A stretch of DNA of 64,000 bases from the NCBI RefSeq assembly GCF_017168235.1, contig NZ_JABFAO010000072.1:1-64000 (forward strand), written 5' to 3'. The notes under the pieces were generated by a model. That model ran no database searches. It was given only the letters and a program-made list of their open reading frames with translations, and was not told the origin of the DNA. This DNA comes from Rhodococcus sp. KRD197 (GTDB taxonomy: Bacteria > Actinomycetota > Actinomycetes > Mycobacteriales > Mycobacteriaceae). Below are positions 1-8,495 of this stretch, one piece after another. How positions within the stretch are numbered: the stretch's first letter is position 1; each line of letters starts with the position of its first letter. The translations under genes and the position numbers were made by a program.

Positions 1-551
1 GGGCGGGGGTTCTCGCGGCTGTCAGCGGCTTTGCGGCGTTGTTGTTCTTCGTGGCGTTGTCGTTCGGTTTCGTGGCGGGCTTTGGCGGCGTGGTGGGCGA
101 GTTCTTGGCCGCGGTCGTGGACGTCTTTGGGGAGGGAGCGGGTGGCGACGTCGAGTAGTACCGCGGTGATGTCGGTCTGTTTTGGCTCGGTGAGGGTGGG
201 GTCGGCGGTGAGGACGGTGGCGGTGGCGTCGGCGATGGCTTTGACGTGGAGGTAGTGGATGGTGCCGTCGGTGAGGGCTTCGGCGACGGTGGGGTTGTGT
301 GTGAGCCATTTTCCGAGGGTTATCTGGTGGGCGATGTTTCCTTCGGGGAGGCGTACGGCTTTGGCGTACCAGCGTTTGATGGAGGAGTGGCCGAGTTGCA
401 GTGCGAGTCCTCGTCGGTCTGCTTCGGTGAGCATTGCCAGTCGTGCTGCGGCGAGCTGTGTCTCGGTGGTGTGGATGTGCGCGAGTCCGGTCACGATGTC
501 CTGGTCGGACAGCGTGTGTGCTGTGGTGAAGTCCCCCAACTTCTTCTGCAT
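1..551 (-). CDS. DUF222 (13E12 repeat family) protein, N-terminal part
   Basis: Only the N-terminal ~183 codons lie in the window; the gene runs off the left edge. The reading frame is open from the ATG at 551. The product has the DUF222 pattern: a helical stretch with TETQLAAARLAMLTEADRRG near residues 30-48, then a conserved HSSIKRWYAKAVRLP segment and the EALTDGTIHYLHVKAIAD helix. Family members usually carry a C-terminal HNH nuclease domain, which would lie outside the window. These genes occur in many diverged copies in rhodococci and mycobacteria and their role is not established. The end of the visible part is very rich in Arg, Glu and Gln. I see no strong ribosome binding site before the ATG, so the start is moderately certain. 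Confidence 0.72.
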   Translation of the reverse strand, partial: MQKKLGDFTTAHTLSDQDIVTGLAHIHTTETQLAAARLAMLTEADRRGLALQLGHSSIKRWYAKAVRLPEGNIAHQITLGKWLTHNPTVAEALTDGTIHYLHVKAIADATATVLTADPTLTEPKQTDITAVLLDVATRSLPKDVHDRGQELAHHAAKARHETERQRHEEQQRRKAADSRENPR

Positions 552-685
552 GCCAGGGAAGGTACAACCGCCCACCGACAAGAACGGTCGAGCCTGTTCC
601 GATCGTCGCCGTCGATGCCAGGAAACACCCAACGACGCCATAACCACAGCTCAGAGTGCCCGCAGTTCCAATTGCTACTGCGGTA

Positions 686-1441
686 CTAGGCCGGGGTATC
701 GGGCGAGGTACGGGTGAGCACTCGGCCGAGCGCGAGCGCAGCCGTGCGCACGGCGGGCGCGAGCAGTTCGGGTTTGAACTGAGCCTTGGGTACCGAAACC
801 GAAAGAGCAGCAATGGGTTTCTTGTTCACCATGACGGGAGATGCCAGGCAACAGCCACCGAGTGCAGCTTCTTCGCGCTCGAGAGCGACTCCGGTTCGGC
901 GAATGGAGTCGAGTTCGAGACTCAGAACTTTCGGATCGGTGATGGAGTGTGGTGTGAAGCGCCGCAGCGGCCGAGCCAGGATGTCCTGCTGAACGGACTT
1001 GCTCTCGGGCGCGAGCAGTGCCTTGCCGACGGCCGTGCAGGTGAGGGGAAGCCGTCCGCCGATCTGCGAGGGTAGCGGGAACGAGAGATGGCCGTGGATC
1101 TTCTCGACGTAGACCGCGTCGTGACCATCGCGTACGGCGAGGTGGACTGTCTGTTCGGTTACCGAGAACAGATCCTGCATGAACGGTAGCGCCGCGGTGC
1201 GCAGTCGGTGCTTGAGGCCGACCCGTTCGCCGAGCTCGAACAGAGCCATGCCCAGCTCGAATTTGGTCCCGCTGCGCGCCAACCACCCCACATCGGCCAG
1301 TTCGACCAGCAATCGATGAGTGGTCGATCGGGGGAGCGCGGTCCGCGTGGTGACCTCGGCGAGACTCAACGCCGTGCCGCCGGGAAATACGCCCAGGATT
1401 AGGGCGTATCGCTCGAGCAGCGACATCGTGTCCCGTTTCAT
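686..1441 (-). CDS. IclR-family transcriptional regulator
   Basis: This is a DNA-binding regulator, probably for the adjacent 2-hydroxypentadienoate operon that diverges from it. The N-terminus is a winged helix (SLLERYALILGVF, then SLAEVTTRTALPRSTTHRLL, residues ~6-45). The C-terminal effector domain shows AVRDGHDAVYVEKI and LPLTCTAVGKALLA, typical of IclR proteins that sense aromatic acids. The ATG at 1441 is preferred because AGGA lies 8 bases upstream; GTG at 1459 and ATG at 1450 or 1426 are in frame. Length is about 251 residues, usual for the family. A perfect 7+7 bp inverted repeat overlaps the start and could mediate autorepression. The effector cannot be deduced. Confidence 0.88.
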   Translation of the reverse strand: MKRDTMSLLERYALILGVFPGGTALSLAEVTTRTALPRSTTHRLLVELADVGWLARSGTKFELGMALFELGERVGLKHRLRTAALPFMQDLFSVTEQTVHLAVRDGHDAVYVEKIHGHLSFPLPSQIGGRLPLTCTAVGKALLAPESKSVQQDILARPLRRFTPHSITDPKVLSLELDSIRRTGVALEREEAALGGCCLASPVMVNKKPIAALSVSVPKAQFKPELLAPAVRTAALALGRVLTRTSPDTPA

Positions 1442-1448
1442 GGGACAC
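1428..1448. promoter_or_regulatory. Inverted repeat, candidate IclR operator
   Basis: GTGTCCC and GGGACAC form perfect 7-bp arms around a 7-base spacer. The site overlaps the first codons of the IclR gene and lies about 40 bases before the divergent hydratase gene, so one protein bound here could control both. Binding is inferred from symmetry and place only. Confidence 0.45.
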
Positions 1449-1488
1449 ATCCTATCCACTGCGCCGGGTCGGGCATAGCGTGCTTTTC

Positions 1489-2280
1489 ATGACCAAGGTG
1501 GACGAACACGCGATCGACGAAGCAGCGCAGCGCCTGGCCGCTGCCTCCCACACGAGCACCCCGTGCGCTCCGGTGCGCGACCTGATCGACCGAGCGGACA
1601 TCGATGCCGCGTATCGAATCCAGACGCGCAACATCGACTCGCTCATCGCGGGCGGGCGGCGCGTGATCGGACGCAAGATCGGCCTGACATCGGCGTCGGT
1701 GCAGCAGCAGGTCGGAGTAGACCAACCGGATTTCGGCGTACTTCTCGACGATTTCGATGTCTCGGACGATCCCGCCGTGGACTCGTCGCGGTTGCTACAA
1801 CCGAAGATCGAGGCCGAGATCGCCTTCACCCTCTCGGCCGACATCGACGAACTGATTACCGCCGATCAGGCGCCGAACTACGTCGATCGCGTTTTCGCCT
1901 CCTTCGAGATCGTCGACAGTCGCATCGCCGGATGGGACATCAGTCTGGCCGATACGGTCGCCGACAATGCCTCCTCCGGTCTGTTCGTGCTCGGAGATTC
2001 CGTTGCGAAGGACGACGCACCGGATCTGGCCGGCATCGAGATGACCATGACGGCCGACGGCGATCACGTTTCCGCAGGCACGGGTTCCGACTGCCTCGGT
2101 AGCCCGTGGAAAGCGCTTGTGTGGCTGGCGAATACCAGCCTCTCCTACGGATCGCCGCTGCGTGCCGGCGAGGTGATCCTGTCCGGGGCGTTGGGTCCGA
2201 TGGTGCCGGTGAAGCCTGGCGCGACCTACACCGCGTCCATCACCGGTATCGGTGGCGTCAGCGCGACGTTCACCGCCTGA
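1489..2280 (+). CDS. 2-keto-4-pentenoate hydratase (2-hydroxypenta-2,4-dienoate hydratase)
   Basis: Adds water to 2-hydroxypenta-2,4-dienoate to give 4-hydroxy-2-oxovalerate, a late step in meta-cleavage of aromatics (MhpD/HsaE/TesE type). The FAH-fold signature is clear: [12 protein letters not shown] near residue 60, then [12 protein letters not shown] carrying the Glu-x-Glu metal ligands near residue 107, and [15 protein letters not shown]. The product is 263 residues from ATG 1489; a GTG at 1480 is possible but I see no Shine-Dalgarno for either. It is followed by acetaldehyde dehydrogenase and aldolase genes, the standard three-gene lower pathway, and faces an IclR regulator. The substrate side chain is unknown. 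Confidence 0.9.
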   Translation: MTKVDEHAIDEAAQRLAAASHTSTPCAPVRDLIDRADIDAAYRIQTRNIDSLIAGGRRVIGRKIGLTSASVQQQVGVDQPDFGVLLDDFDVSDDPAVDSSRLLQPKIEAEIAFTLSADIDELITADQAPNYVDRVFASFEIVDSRIAGWDISLADTVADNASSGLFVLGDSVAKDDAPDLAGIEMTMTADGDHVSAGTGSDCLGSPWKALVWLANTSLSYGSPLRAGEVILSGALGPMVPVKPGATYTASITGIGGVSATFTA

Positions 2281-2308
2281 ACCTTCCTCGAAACGAAAGC
2301 GAGAAATC

Positions 2309-3256
2309 ATGAGCATCACCAAAGTTGCGGTGATCGGGTCCGGCAATATCGGTACCGATCTCGTCATCAAGCTGAAGAGAGTTGCCAAGAACGTCGAGAT
2401 CGCTGTTCTCGTCGGCATCGACCCCGATTCCGACGGACTTGCCCGCGCGCGCCGGATGGGGATCAGCACCGTCGATACCGGTGTGCAGGGTCTGATCGAG
2501 CATCCCGATTTCGCCGATATCTCGATCGTCTTCGACTCCACCTCCGCCAAAGCGCATGTTGCCAACGCAGAAGCGCTGCTGCCGTACGGAAAGCAGCTCA
2601 TCGATCTGACGCCCGCGGCGATCGGCCCCTTCGTCGTACCCGCTGTCAACCTCGAGGAACACCTCGAGGCGCCGGACGTCAACATGGTGACCTGTGGTGG
2701 TCAGGCCACCATCCCGATCGTTGCCGCGATCTCGGCGATCACCCCCGTTCACTACGCGGAGATCGTGGCCTCGATCGCATCGAAGTCGGCCGGACCGGGC
2801 ACGCGAGCGAACATCGACGAGTTCACCGAAACCACTTCCGAGGCCATCGAGAAGGTCGGGGGAGCAGCACACGGCAAGGCCATCATCGTGCTCAACCCGG
2901 CAGAACCACCGCTGATCATGCGTGACACCGTCCTCGCGCTGGTGAGTACCCCGGACCAGGACGCGGTCCGTCGATCCATCCTCGACATGATCGAGAAAGT
3001 ATCGGCGTACGTGCCGGGATACCGGCTCAAGCAGGAGGTGCAGTTCACCCAGCTCGACGACGCCGAATCCGTCGCCACCCTGACGGGCGGCGTCGAGAAG
3101 GGGCCGGGGCTGTGGAAGGTGTCGGTGTTCCTCGAAATCGAAGGCGCCGCGCATTACCTGCCCGCATACGCGGGCAACCTCGACATCATGACCTCCGCAG
3201 CGCTGCAGGTCGCCGAGAAGATCGCCGAGAACACGATGCTGGAGGCAGCACGATGA
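2309..3256 (+). CDS. Acetaldehyde dehydrogenase (acylating)
   Basis: Oxidises acetaldehyde or propanal to the acyl-CoA with NAD+, taking the aldehyde from the aldolase encoded next. The Rossmann start [19 protein letters not shown] is at residues ~6-24, the catalytic cysteine is in [12 protein letters not shown] near residue 130, and [19 protein letters not shown] follows. It is 315 residues, the normal size for MhpF/HsaG/BphJ. The gene begins 28 bases after the hydratase with a purine-rich GAAAGCGAG before the ATG. Its TGA overlaps the ATG of the aldolase gene (ATGA), which fits the known physical complex between the two enzymes with aldehyde channelling. Confidence 0.93.
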   Translation: MSITKVAVIGSGNIGTDLVIKLKRVAKNVEIAVLVGIDPDSDGLARARRMGISTVDTGVQGLIEHPDFADISIVFDSTSAKAHVANAEALLPYGKQLIDLTPAAIGPFVVPAVNLEEHLEAPDVNMVTCGGQATIPIVAAISAITPVHYAEIVASIASKSAGPGTRANIDEFTETTSEAIEKVGGAAHGKAIIVLNPAEPPLIMRDTVLALVSTPDQDAVRRSILDMIEKVSAYVPGYRLKQEVQFTQLDDAESVATLTGGVEKGPGLWKVSVFLEIEGAAHYLPAYAGNLDIMTSAALQVAEKIAENTMLEAAR

Positions 3257-4347
3257 ACGACACGACCCATACTGCACCGACCGGTGCGACACGCCGCGCT
3301 GCCGCCGATGGTGCGACACGCCCCAATGCCGCTGACGGCGCTGCCCTGTACATCCAGGATGTGACGCTGCGCGACGGTATGCACGCGATGCGGCACCGCA
3401 TCACACCAGAGAACGTCGCCCGCGTCGCGAGTGCCCTCGACAGCGCCGGAGTCGATGCCATCGAGGTCACTCACGGCGACGGCCTCGCGGGCCACAGCCT
3501 CACCTACGGTCCCGGTAGCAACACCGACTGGGAGTGGATCGAGGCCGCCGCAGCGGTGGTGCATCGGGCGAAGTTGACGACGTTGCTCCTACCCGGTGTC
3601 GGTACCGTCAAGGAACTCCAGCGCGCGTTCGACCTGGGTGTCACCTCGGTTCGAGTGGCAACGCACTGCACCGAAGCCGATGTGTCGGCGCAGCACATCG
3701 GATTCGCTCGCGAACTGGGAATGGACGTCTCGGGCTTTTTGATGATGTCGCACCTCGCCGAGCCTGCCCAGCTCGCCGAACAGGCGAAGCTGATGGAATC
3801 GTATGGCGCACACTGCGTGTACGTGACCGACTCGGGTGGCAGGCTGACGATGAACGGAGTGCGAGATCGGGTGCGGGCCTACCGGGACGTGTTGGACGCG
3901 GAGACTCAGATCGGCATTCACGCCCATCAGAATCTGTCGCTGTCCGTGGCCAACTCCGTCGTGGCGGTGGAGGAAGGCGTCATGCGAGTCGACGCCTCCC
4001 TCGCCGGCCACGGTGCGGGAGCAGGCAACTGCCCGATCGAGCCGTTCGTCGCCGTCGCCGACCTGCACGGGTGGAAGCACAACTGCGACCTGTTCGGGTT
4101 GCAGGACGCAGCCGACGACATCGTGCGGCCGCTACAGGATCGGCCGGTTCAGGTGGACCGCGAAACCCTGACTCTGGGATACGCGGGTGTCTATTCCAGC
4201 TTCCTTCGCCATGCCGAGACCGCCGCACGCCAGTACGGACTCGACACCCGCGCAATCCTGCTCGCGGTCGGCGAACGGGGCCTCGTCGGTGGCCAGGAGG
4301 ACCTCATCACCGACATCGCCTTGGATCTGGTCGCAGCCAAAGGATGA
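3253..4347 (+). CDS. 4-hydroxy-2-oxovalerate aldolase
   Basis: Cleaves 4-hydroxy-2-oxovalerate to pyruvate and acetaldehyde (MhpE/HsaF/BphI type, class II, divalent-metal dependent). The HMGL-like barrel starts at [15 protein letters not shown] near residue 34 with the metal-binding Asp and catalytic Arg. [15 protein letters not shown] holds the His-x-His metal pair, and [15 protein letters not shown] follows. The product is 364 residues because of an Ala/Thr-rich N-terminal extension of about 30 residues relative to the family. Overlap with the dehydrogenase gene implies translational coupling. The stop lies 3 bases from the stop of the convergent transporter gene. Confidence 0.93.
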   Translation: MNDTTHTAPTGATRRAAADGATRPNAADGAALYIQDVTLRDGMHAMRHRITPENVARVASALDSAGVDAIEVTHGDGLAGHSLTYGPGSNTDWEWIEAAAAVVHRAKLTTLLLPGVGTVKELQRAFDLGVTSVRVATHCTEADVSAQHIGFARELGMDVSGFLMMSHLAEPAQLAEQAKLMESYGAHCVYVTDSGGRLTMNGVRDRVRAYRDVLDAETQIGIHAHQNLSLSVANSVVAVEEGVMRVDASLAGHGAGAGNCPIEPFVAVADLHGWKHNCDLFGLQDAADDIVRPLQDRPVQVDRETLTLGYAGVYSSFLRHAETAARQYGLDTRAILLAVGERGLVGGQEDLITDIALDLVAAKG

Positions 4348-4350
4348 CGC

Positions 4351-5727
4351 TCAGCGCCCGGCGGTGTCGGCGGACATGTCGACATGCCGGGTTTCGACGA
4401 GTGCCTTGGTGCACACCAGGCTCAGGACGGACAGGGCGGCGAGCATGACTCCCACTGCGATACTGCCGAATTGGGCGGTCAGCGGAGCGGCGAGCAGGGG
4501 CGGGATCGCCCCGCCCAGCACTCCTGCGAGGTTGTAGCCCAACCCGGCGCCGGTGTACCGGAACCTGGTCTGGAACAGCTCCGGCAGGAGTGCGCCGGTC
4601 GGTCCGTAGGCGATTCCGAAGATGGCGAGGGTGACGCACATTGCCAGGATGTACACCGCTTGATTGCCGGTGTCGAGTAGCGGGAACAGTGCGATCGCCC
4701 AGGGAATGGCAAGGGCGCACGATGTCATGATGACGCGGCGACGTCCCACTCGGTCGGAGTACATCGCCGAGAGGGCGATGGCAAGACCGAACACGACTGC
4801 TCCGACAAGTCCTGTCCACAGCACGAACGGACGGTCGTAACCGAGGGTTTTGGTGCCGTAGCTCGTCAGATACGCGGTCCCCATGTAGAAGAGCGAAAAC
4901 AGTGAGGCCAGCGCTCCTGCCGAGAGCAGGATCTCCTTCCGCTGTACGTGCCATGCTTCGAGAATCGGGAGTCGTACTGGCTTTTCGGTGGTCTTCTCGG
5001 CTTCCTTCTCGGCTGCCTGATTGGCACGGAAGACCGGTGTCTCCTCGATCGCCAAGCGCATGTACAGGCCGATCAGAACCAGTACGGCGCTGAGCAGGAA
5101 CGGGATTCGCCAACCGTAGTTCAGGAAGACCTCGTTGGTGTCCCCGAAAACAGCTCCGGTGATGAGGAAGGTGCCGCTGGAGAGAATGAATGCCGCAGAC
5201 GGGCCGAGTTGCGGGAACATCGCGTAGAACCCGCGCTTCTTTGCGGGCGCGTACTCGGCGGTCAACAGCGTCGCGCCGGCCCATTCTCCTCCCACCGCGA
5301 AACCTTGCCCGAATCGCAACAGCACGAGGATGATCGGCGCGGCGACGCCGATCGTCGCGGCCCCCGGCAGTAGTCCGATGGCGAAGGTGGAAATCCCCAT
5401 CAGCAGCAGCGTCGAGATCAGTGTCTTCTTGCGCCCGATACGGTCGCCGAAGTGACCGAACAGCACCGCTCCGACCGGCCTGGCGATGAATGCGACCGCG
5501 AAGGTGGCGAACGACGCGACTGTGCCCGCGGTCGCCCCGAGGGCAGGGAAGAAGACCGTCGGAAAGACAAGGGCAGCAGCGGTTCCGTAGATGAAGAAGT
5601 CGTAGAACTCGATAGTGGTTCCGATGCCGCTTGCGATGGCAACTTTTCGCACGCTGGTCTTCGGCGGCGCGGTAGGTGGTGGTGACGAGTGGCGGGTAAC
5701 CGCATCGTCGGGTGTCAGTGAGGTCAT
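4351..5727 (-). CDS. MFS transporter, metabolite:H+ symporter (MHS) type
   Basis: A 12-helix proton-coupled permease, probably importing an organic or aromatic acid used by the neighbouring pathway. The MHS hallmark is present: IASGIGTTIEFYDFFIYGT near residues 31-49, followed by GHFGDRIGRKKTL (motif A) near residue 91 and LRFGQGFAVGGEWAGA. The ATG at 5727 is chosen because GGAGA stands 5-6 bases upstream; this gives 458 residues. It lies downstream of the AceE-like gene on the same strand, 107 bases away, with a long inverted repeat between. The substrate cannot be read from the sequence; close relatives carry dicarboxylates, shikimate, betaines or aromatic acids. Confidence 0.88.
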   Translation of the reverse strand: MTSLTPDDAVTRHSSPPPTAPPKTSVRKVAIASGIGTTIEFYDFFIYGTAAALVFPTVFFPALGATAGTVASFATFAVAFIARPVGAVLFGHFGDRIGRKKTLISTLLLMGISTFAIGLLPGAATIGVAAPIILVLLRFGQGFAVGGEWAGATLLTAEYAPAKKRGFYAMFPQLGPSAAFILSSGTFLITGAVFGDTNEVFLNYGWRIPFLLSAVLVLIGLYMRLAIEETPVFRANQAAEKEAEKTTEKPVRLPILEAWHVQRKEILLSAGALASLFSLFYMGTAYLTSYGTKTLGYDRPFVLWTGLVGAVVFGLAIALSAMYSDRVGRRRVIMTSCALAIPWAIALFPLLDTGNQAVYILAMCVTLAIFGIAYGPTGALLPELFQTRFRYTGAGLGYNLAGVLGGAIPPLLAAPLTAQFGSIAVGVMLAALSVLSLVCTKALVETRHVDMSADTAGR

Positions 5728-5740
5728 GTCTCTCCAGGGG

Positions 5741-5787
5741 CGGGTCACAGTACGTGCTCTTCTCAGAAACAGAACGTATGTGACCCG
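5741..5787. repeat. Long imperfect inverted repeat before the MHS transporter gene
   Basis: CGGGTCACAGTACGT at 5741-5755 pairs with ACGTATGTGACCCG at 5774-5787; the arms are complementary except for one bulged base, and 18 bases separate them. It lies between the AceE-like gene and the transporter gene read from the same strand. It could be an operator, an attenuator or a terminator; no T-tract follows on the minus strand. Confidence 0.5.
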
Positions 5788-5834
5788 CAGCACACCCCAC
5801 TACCCCCGAACAGGGGTGGGTGCGCGAGGAGTAG

Positions 5835-8198
5835 CTACTTCCCGGTGACGTCGAGTGCGGCGCCGACTATGGAATCGGCGTCGATGCGGTGGTACTTGTA
5901 CACCTCGTCGAGCGAGCCGACCTGCCCGAAGTTGCTCACGCCCAACGACGTCGAGGCAACGCGGTTCACCGTGGCGAGGAAGGCGAGGGTGTGCGGGTGG
6001 CCATCGAGCACGGTCACCATCGGAGTAGCTCGGTCGGCAGGCAGGAGCTGGTCGAGGATCCAGGTGTCGTCGCTGGCGTGACCTTGGCGCGCACGCAGGG
6101 CACGGTAGAGCTGTCCGGGGCTGGTGATGCACAGGACGTCGGCCGCGACACCGATGTGTTCGAGCCGTTCGGCGGCAGCGAGCGCCTCGGTGACGAGGGC
6201 ACCCATCGCGACGATGGTGACGACCGCGCTTTCGCGTCGAACGAGGGGATATCCACCGGCCACCACCTGGCGTCGTCGACGTTCTCGCGCGGCCCGATCG
6301 GTGGGGACGTCGGCGAGCGACTGATCCACCGGTCTTGTCGACAGGCGCAGGTACGCCGAGGTGCCGTCGGGTCGACCGAGTCGCCCGATGCTGGCGAGCA
6401 AAGTCCATTCGACGTCGATTGCGAATGCCGGCTCGTAGGTGATGCACCCAGGCTGTTCCAGCCCGATCGAGGGGGTTTTGATCGACTGATGTGCACCGCC
6501 CTCCGCTGCCAACGTCACCCCGGACGGCGTGCCGACGAGGATGGATTGCCCGCCGGCGTAGATGCCGTAGGACCAGGGCTCGAGCGCGCGCTCGACGAAT
6601 GGGTCGTACATGACGCCGATCGGAAACAGCGGTTGACCCCAGCGACTCCAGGTGGCACCGAGTTCACCCATGAGACCGACGAGGTTGGTCTCGGCGATGC
6701 CGAGTTCCATGTGCTGGCCCGTCGGATCCTCGCGCCAATGCATGATGGTTTCGGCGTCGTCCTCGAACCAGTCCCTGCGCTCGGTGGCGGACCACACGCC
6801 CACCTTGTTCACCCAGCCGCCGAGGTTGGTGGTGGAACTGACGTCGGGGCTGACGGTGACCACGCGTGCGGCGGCGTCCGGTGCCTCGCGGGTGAGATCG
6901 AGCAGAACCCGGCCCAGCGCGGCCTGCGTCGTCGCGGTTCCCTTCGGTGTGCGCCCGATGTCCGCGGGAACCGGTGGCGGGTTCGAATCCGGAACTCTCG
7001 CTCTGCGCAACCGATCCGCGGTCTCGATGCACTGTCGACCGGGGCCGCTCTCGGCGGAGAAATGCGTCCAAGGATTGTTGGGATCGGTGCCGAGCGACTG
7101 CGCGAGTGTGTTGTATTCCTCGACGGTCAACAGCGATGAATGGTTCTGTGGATGCCCCTGGGTGGGGAGTCCGAATCCCTTGACCGTGTAGGCGATGATG
7201 ACGGTCGGTCGGGTGTCGTCGATCTGGGCGTAGGCCTGCCGGAGTGCGGACAGATCGTGTCCACCGAGGTTGCGGATCGATTCGGTCAACACGGTGTCGT
7301 CCAGGTCGACGATGAGCTCGGCAATCGCTGCGGCTTCTGGCCCCTCTCCTGGCAGTCTGTCGCGCACCTGAGCAGCCGTGCACCGCAACAGCCGCTGGTA
7401 CTCGGGGTTGGGCATGTCGAGAATTCGGCGGCGCAACGCGTCCCCGCCGGGACGAGCGAACAGGTCTTCGAGCAGGCGACCGAATCTGACGGTGATGACC
7501 TGCCAGCCTGCTGCGTCGAACATCTTCTCGAGGCGGCGGGCAGCGATGTTGGGGACGACGCGATCGAGCGATTGGCGATTGAGGTCGACGATCCACACGA
7601 TCTCACCCAGCTCGGTGATTCCAGGATCGATGACGGCTTCCCACACGGCGCCCTCATCGAGTTCGGCATCGCCGACGAGCGAATACTGCCGTCCGCTGAA
7701 GCCGCCGCCCCGCTCCCGAGCCGAACTGCTCTCGGTGGCACCGAAACTCGCCTCGACGTAGCGGCGTGACATCGCACCCCAGATCGGTGCGGTGGCACCG
7801 ATTCCGACCGAGCCGGTCGAGTAGTCGACGGGGTCGGGGTCCTTGGATCGTGAAGGGTAGGACTGCAGTCCACCGAAGGAGCGGAGCGTGGTCAGGGAAT
7901 GCTCGTCGAGTTCACCGAGCAGGTAGTTGATGGCGTGGAGAACCGGGGACGCGTGCGGTTTCACCGACACGCGGTCCGCCGATTCGAGTTGTTCGAACCA
8001 CAATGACGTCATGATCGTGACCATCGAGGCGCAGGAGGCCTGGTGGCCTCCGACCTTGAGTCCGCTGGGATTGGGGCGTACTCGGTTCGCGTGGTGGATG
8101 ATCGAGGTCGACAGCCAGAGCACCTTCTCCGCGATCTCTTGGAGGTGGTCGGGAACGACCCGGGACGAGTCGCGATCGGCCGGAACAATGCTGTTCAT
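5835..8198 (-). CDS. AceE-like thiamine-diphosphate enzyme (pyruvate dehydrogenase E1 / transketolase family)
   Basis: A homodimeric-type 2-oxoacid dehydrogenase E1-like enzyme. The thiamine-binding motif is GDAELDEG near residue 177 with LNRQSLD about 26 residues on, which matches AceE (GDxExDE ... N) rather than transketolase. Further AceE-like parts are GLKVGGHQASCASM near residue 47, GHPQNHSS near residue 358, and the C-terminal pyrimidine-binding domain GIAETNLVGLMGELGATWS. At 787 residues it is about 100 shorter than actinobacterial AceE. It stands alone, without E2 or E3 beside it, next to a pathway that makes pyruvate. It may oxidise pyruvate or 2-oxobutyrate; a transketolase-like role is the alternative. 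Confidence 0.75.
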   Translation of the reverse strand: MNSIVPADRDSSRVVPDHLQEIAEKVLWLSTSIIHHANRVRPNPSGLKVGGHQASCASMVTIMTSLWFEQLESADRVSVKPHASPVLHAINYLLGELDEHSLTTLRSFGGLQSYPSRSKDPDPVDYSTGSVGIGATAPIWGAMSRRYVEASFGATESSSARERGGGFSGRQYSLVGDAELDEGAVWEAVIDPGITELGEIVWIVDLNRQSLDRVVPNIAARRLEKMFDAAGWQVITVRFGRLLEDLFARPGGDALRRRILDMPNPEYQRLLRCTAAQVRDRLPGEGPEAAAIAELIVDLDDTVLTESIRNLGGHDLSALRQAYAQIDDTRPTVIIAYTVKGFGLPTQGHPQNHSSLLTVEEYNTLAQSLGTDPNNPWTHFSAESGPGRQCIETADRLRRARVPDSNPPPVPADIGRTPKGTATTQAALGRVLLDLTREAPDAAARVVTVSPDVSSTTNLGGWVNKVGVWSATERRDWFEDDAETIMHWREDPTGQHMELGIAETNLVGLMGELGATWSRWGQPLFPIGVMYDPFVERALEPWSYGIYAGGQSILVGTPSGVTLAAEGGAHQSIKTPSIGLEQPGCITYEPAFAIDVEWTLLASIGRLGRPDGTSAYLRLSTRPVDQSLADVPTDRAARERRRRQVVAGGYPLVRRESAVVTIVAMGALVTEALAAAERLEHIGVAADVLCITSPGQLYRALRARQGHASDDTWILDQLLPADRATPMVTVLDGHPHTLAFLATVNRVASTSLGVSNFGQVGSLDEVYKYHRIDADSIVGAALDVTGK

Positions 8199-8431
8199 GT
8201 CGGAAAGCTCCTGGAGTCGACGGCATGTGGTCGAGCGACGGCGTCCGGGTTGCGAAGCGCTTGGTGAAGTTGCGAGGTGTCAGCAACGCACACGAGTCGA
8301 CCAGATATCGGCGAGCTGCGCAATTGCCTTGTTCGAAGGAGCGCACGATGCACGGTTCTGGCTCAGTGGCCGGGCCCGAACTGGTTCAGGTGATCAATCC
8401 GATGTCGGTCGCGTCGTCTCGTGCCGCATCC

Positions 8432-8460
8432 TTGACCGCCCGAATAGATATGGATACGGT
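8432..8460 (+). promoter_or_regulatory. Candidate sigma-70 promoter of the MFS gene
   Basis: TTGACC at 8432-8437 and TACGGT at 8455-8460 are separated by 17 bases, good matches to -35 and -10 boxes, and stand about 35 bases before the MFS start. The rest of the 285-base gap between the AceE-like gene and this gene shows no other feature that I can defend. Confidence 0.45.
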
Positions 8461-8495
8461 GTAGCCAAAATACTGGCCGACTGTTGGAGAAGGCA

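Noticed and set aside
1-551. DUF222 gene as an insertion sequence
   Set aside because: No DDE or serine recombinase motif and no terminal inverted repeats are seen; the N-terminus matches DUF222.
4307-5800. Minus-strand open frame of 497 codons in a second frame
   Set aside because: It overlaps the MHS transporter gene in another frame; only the transporter frame shows membrane helices and family motifs.
6979-6989. GGTTCGAATCC, a T-loop-like tRNA motif
   Set aside because: It lies within the AceE-like coding region and no acceptor stem, anticodon arm or D-arm can be formed around it.
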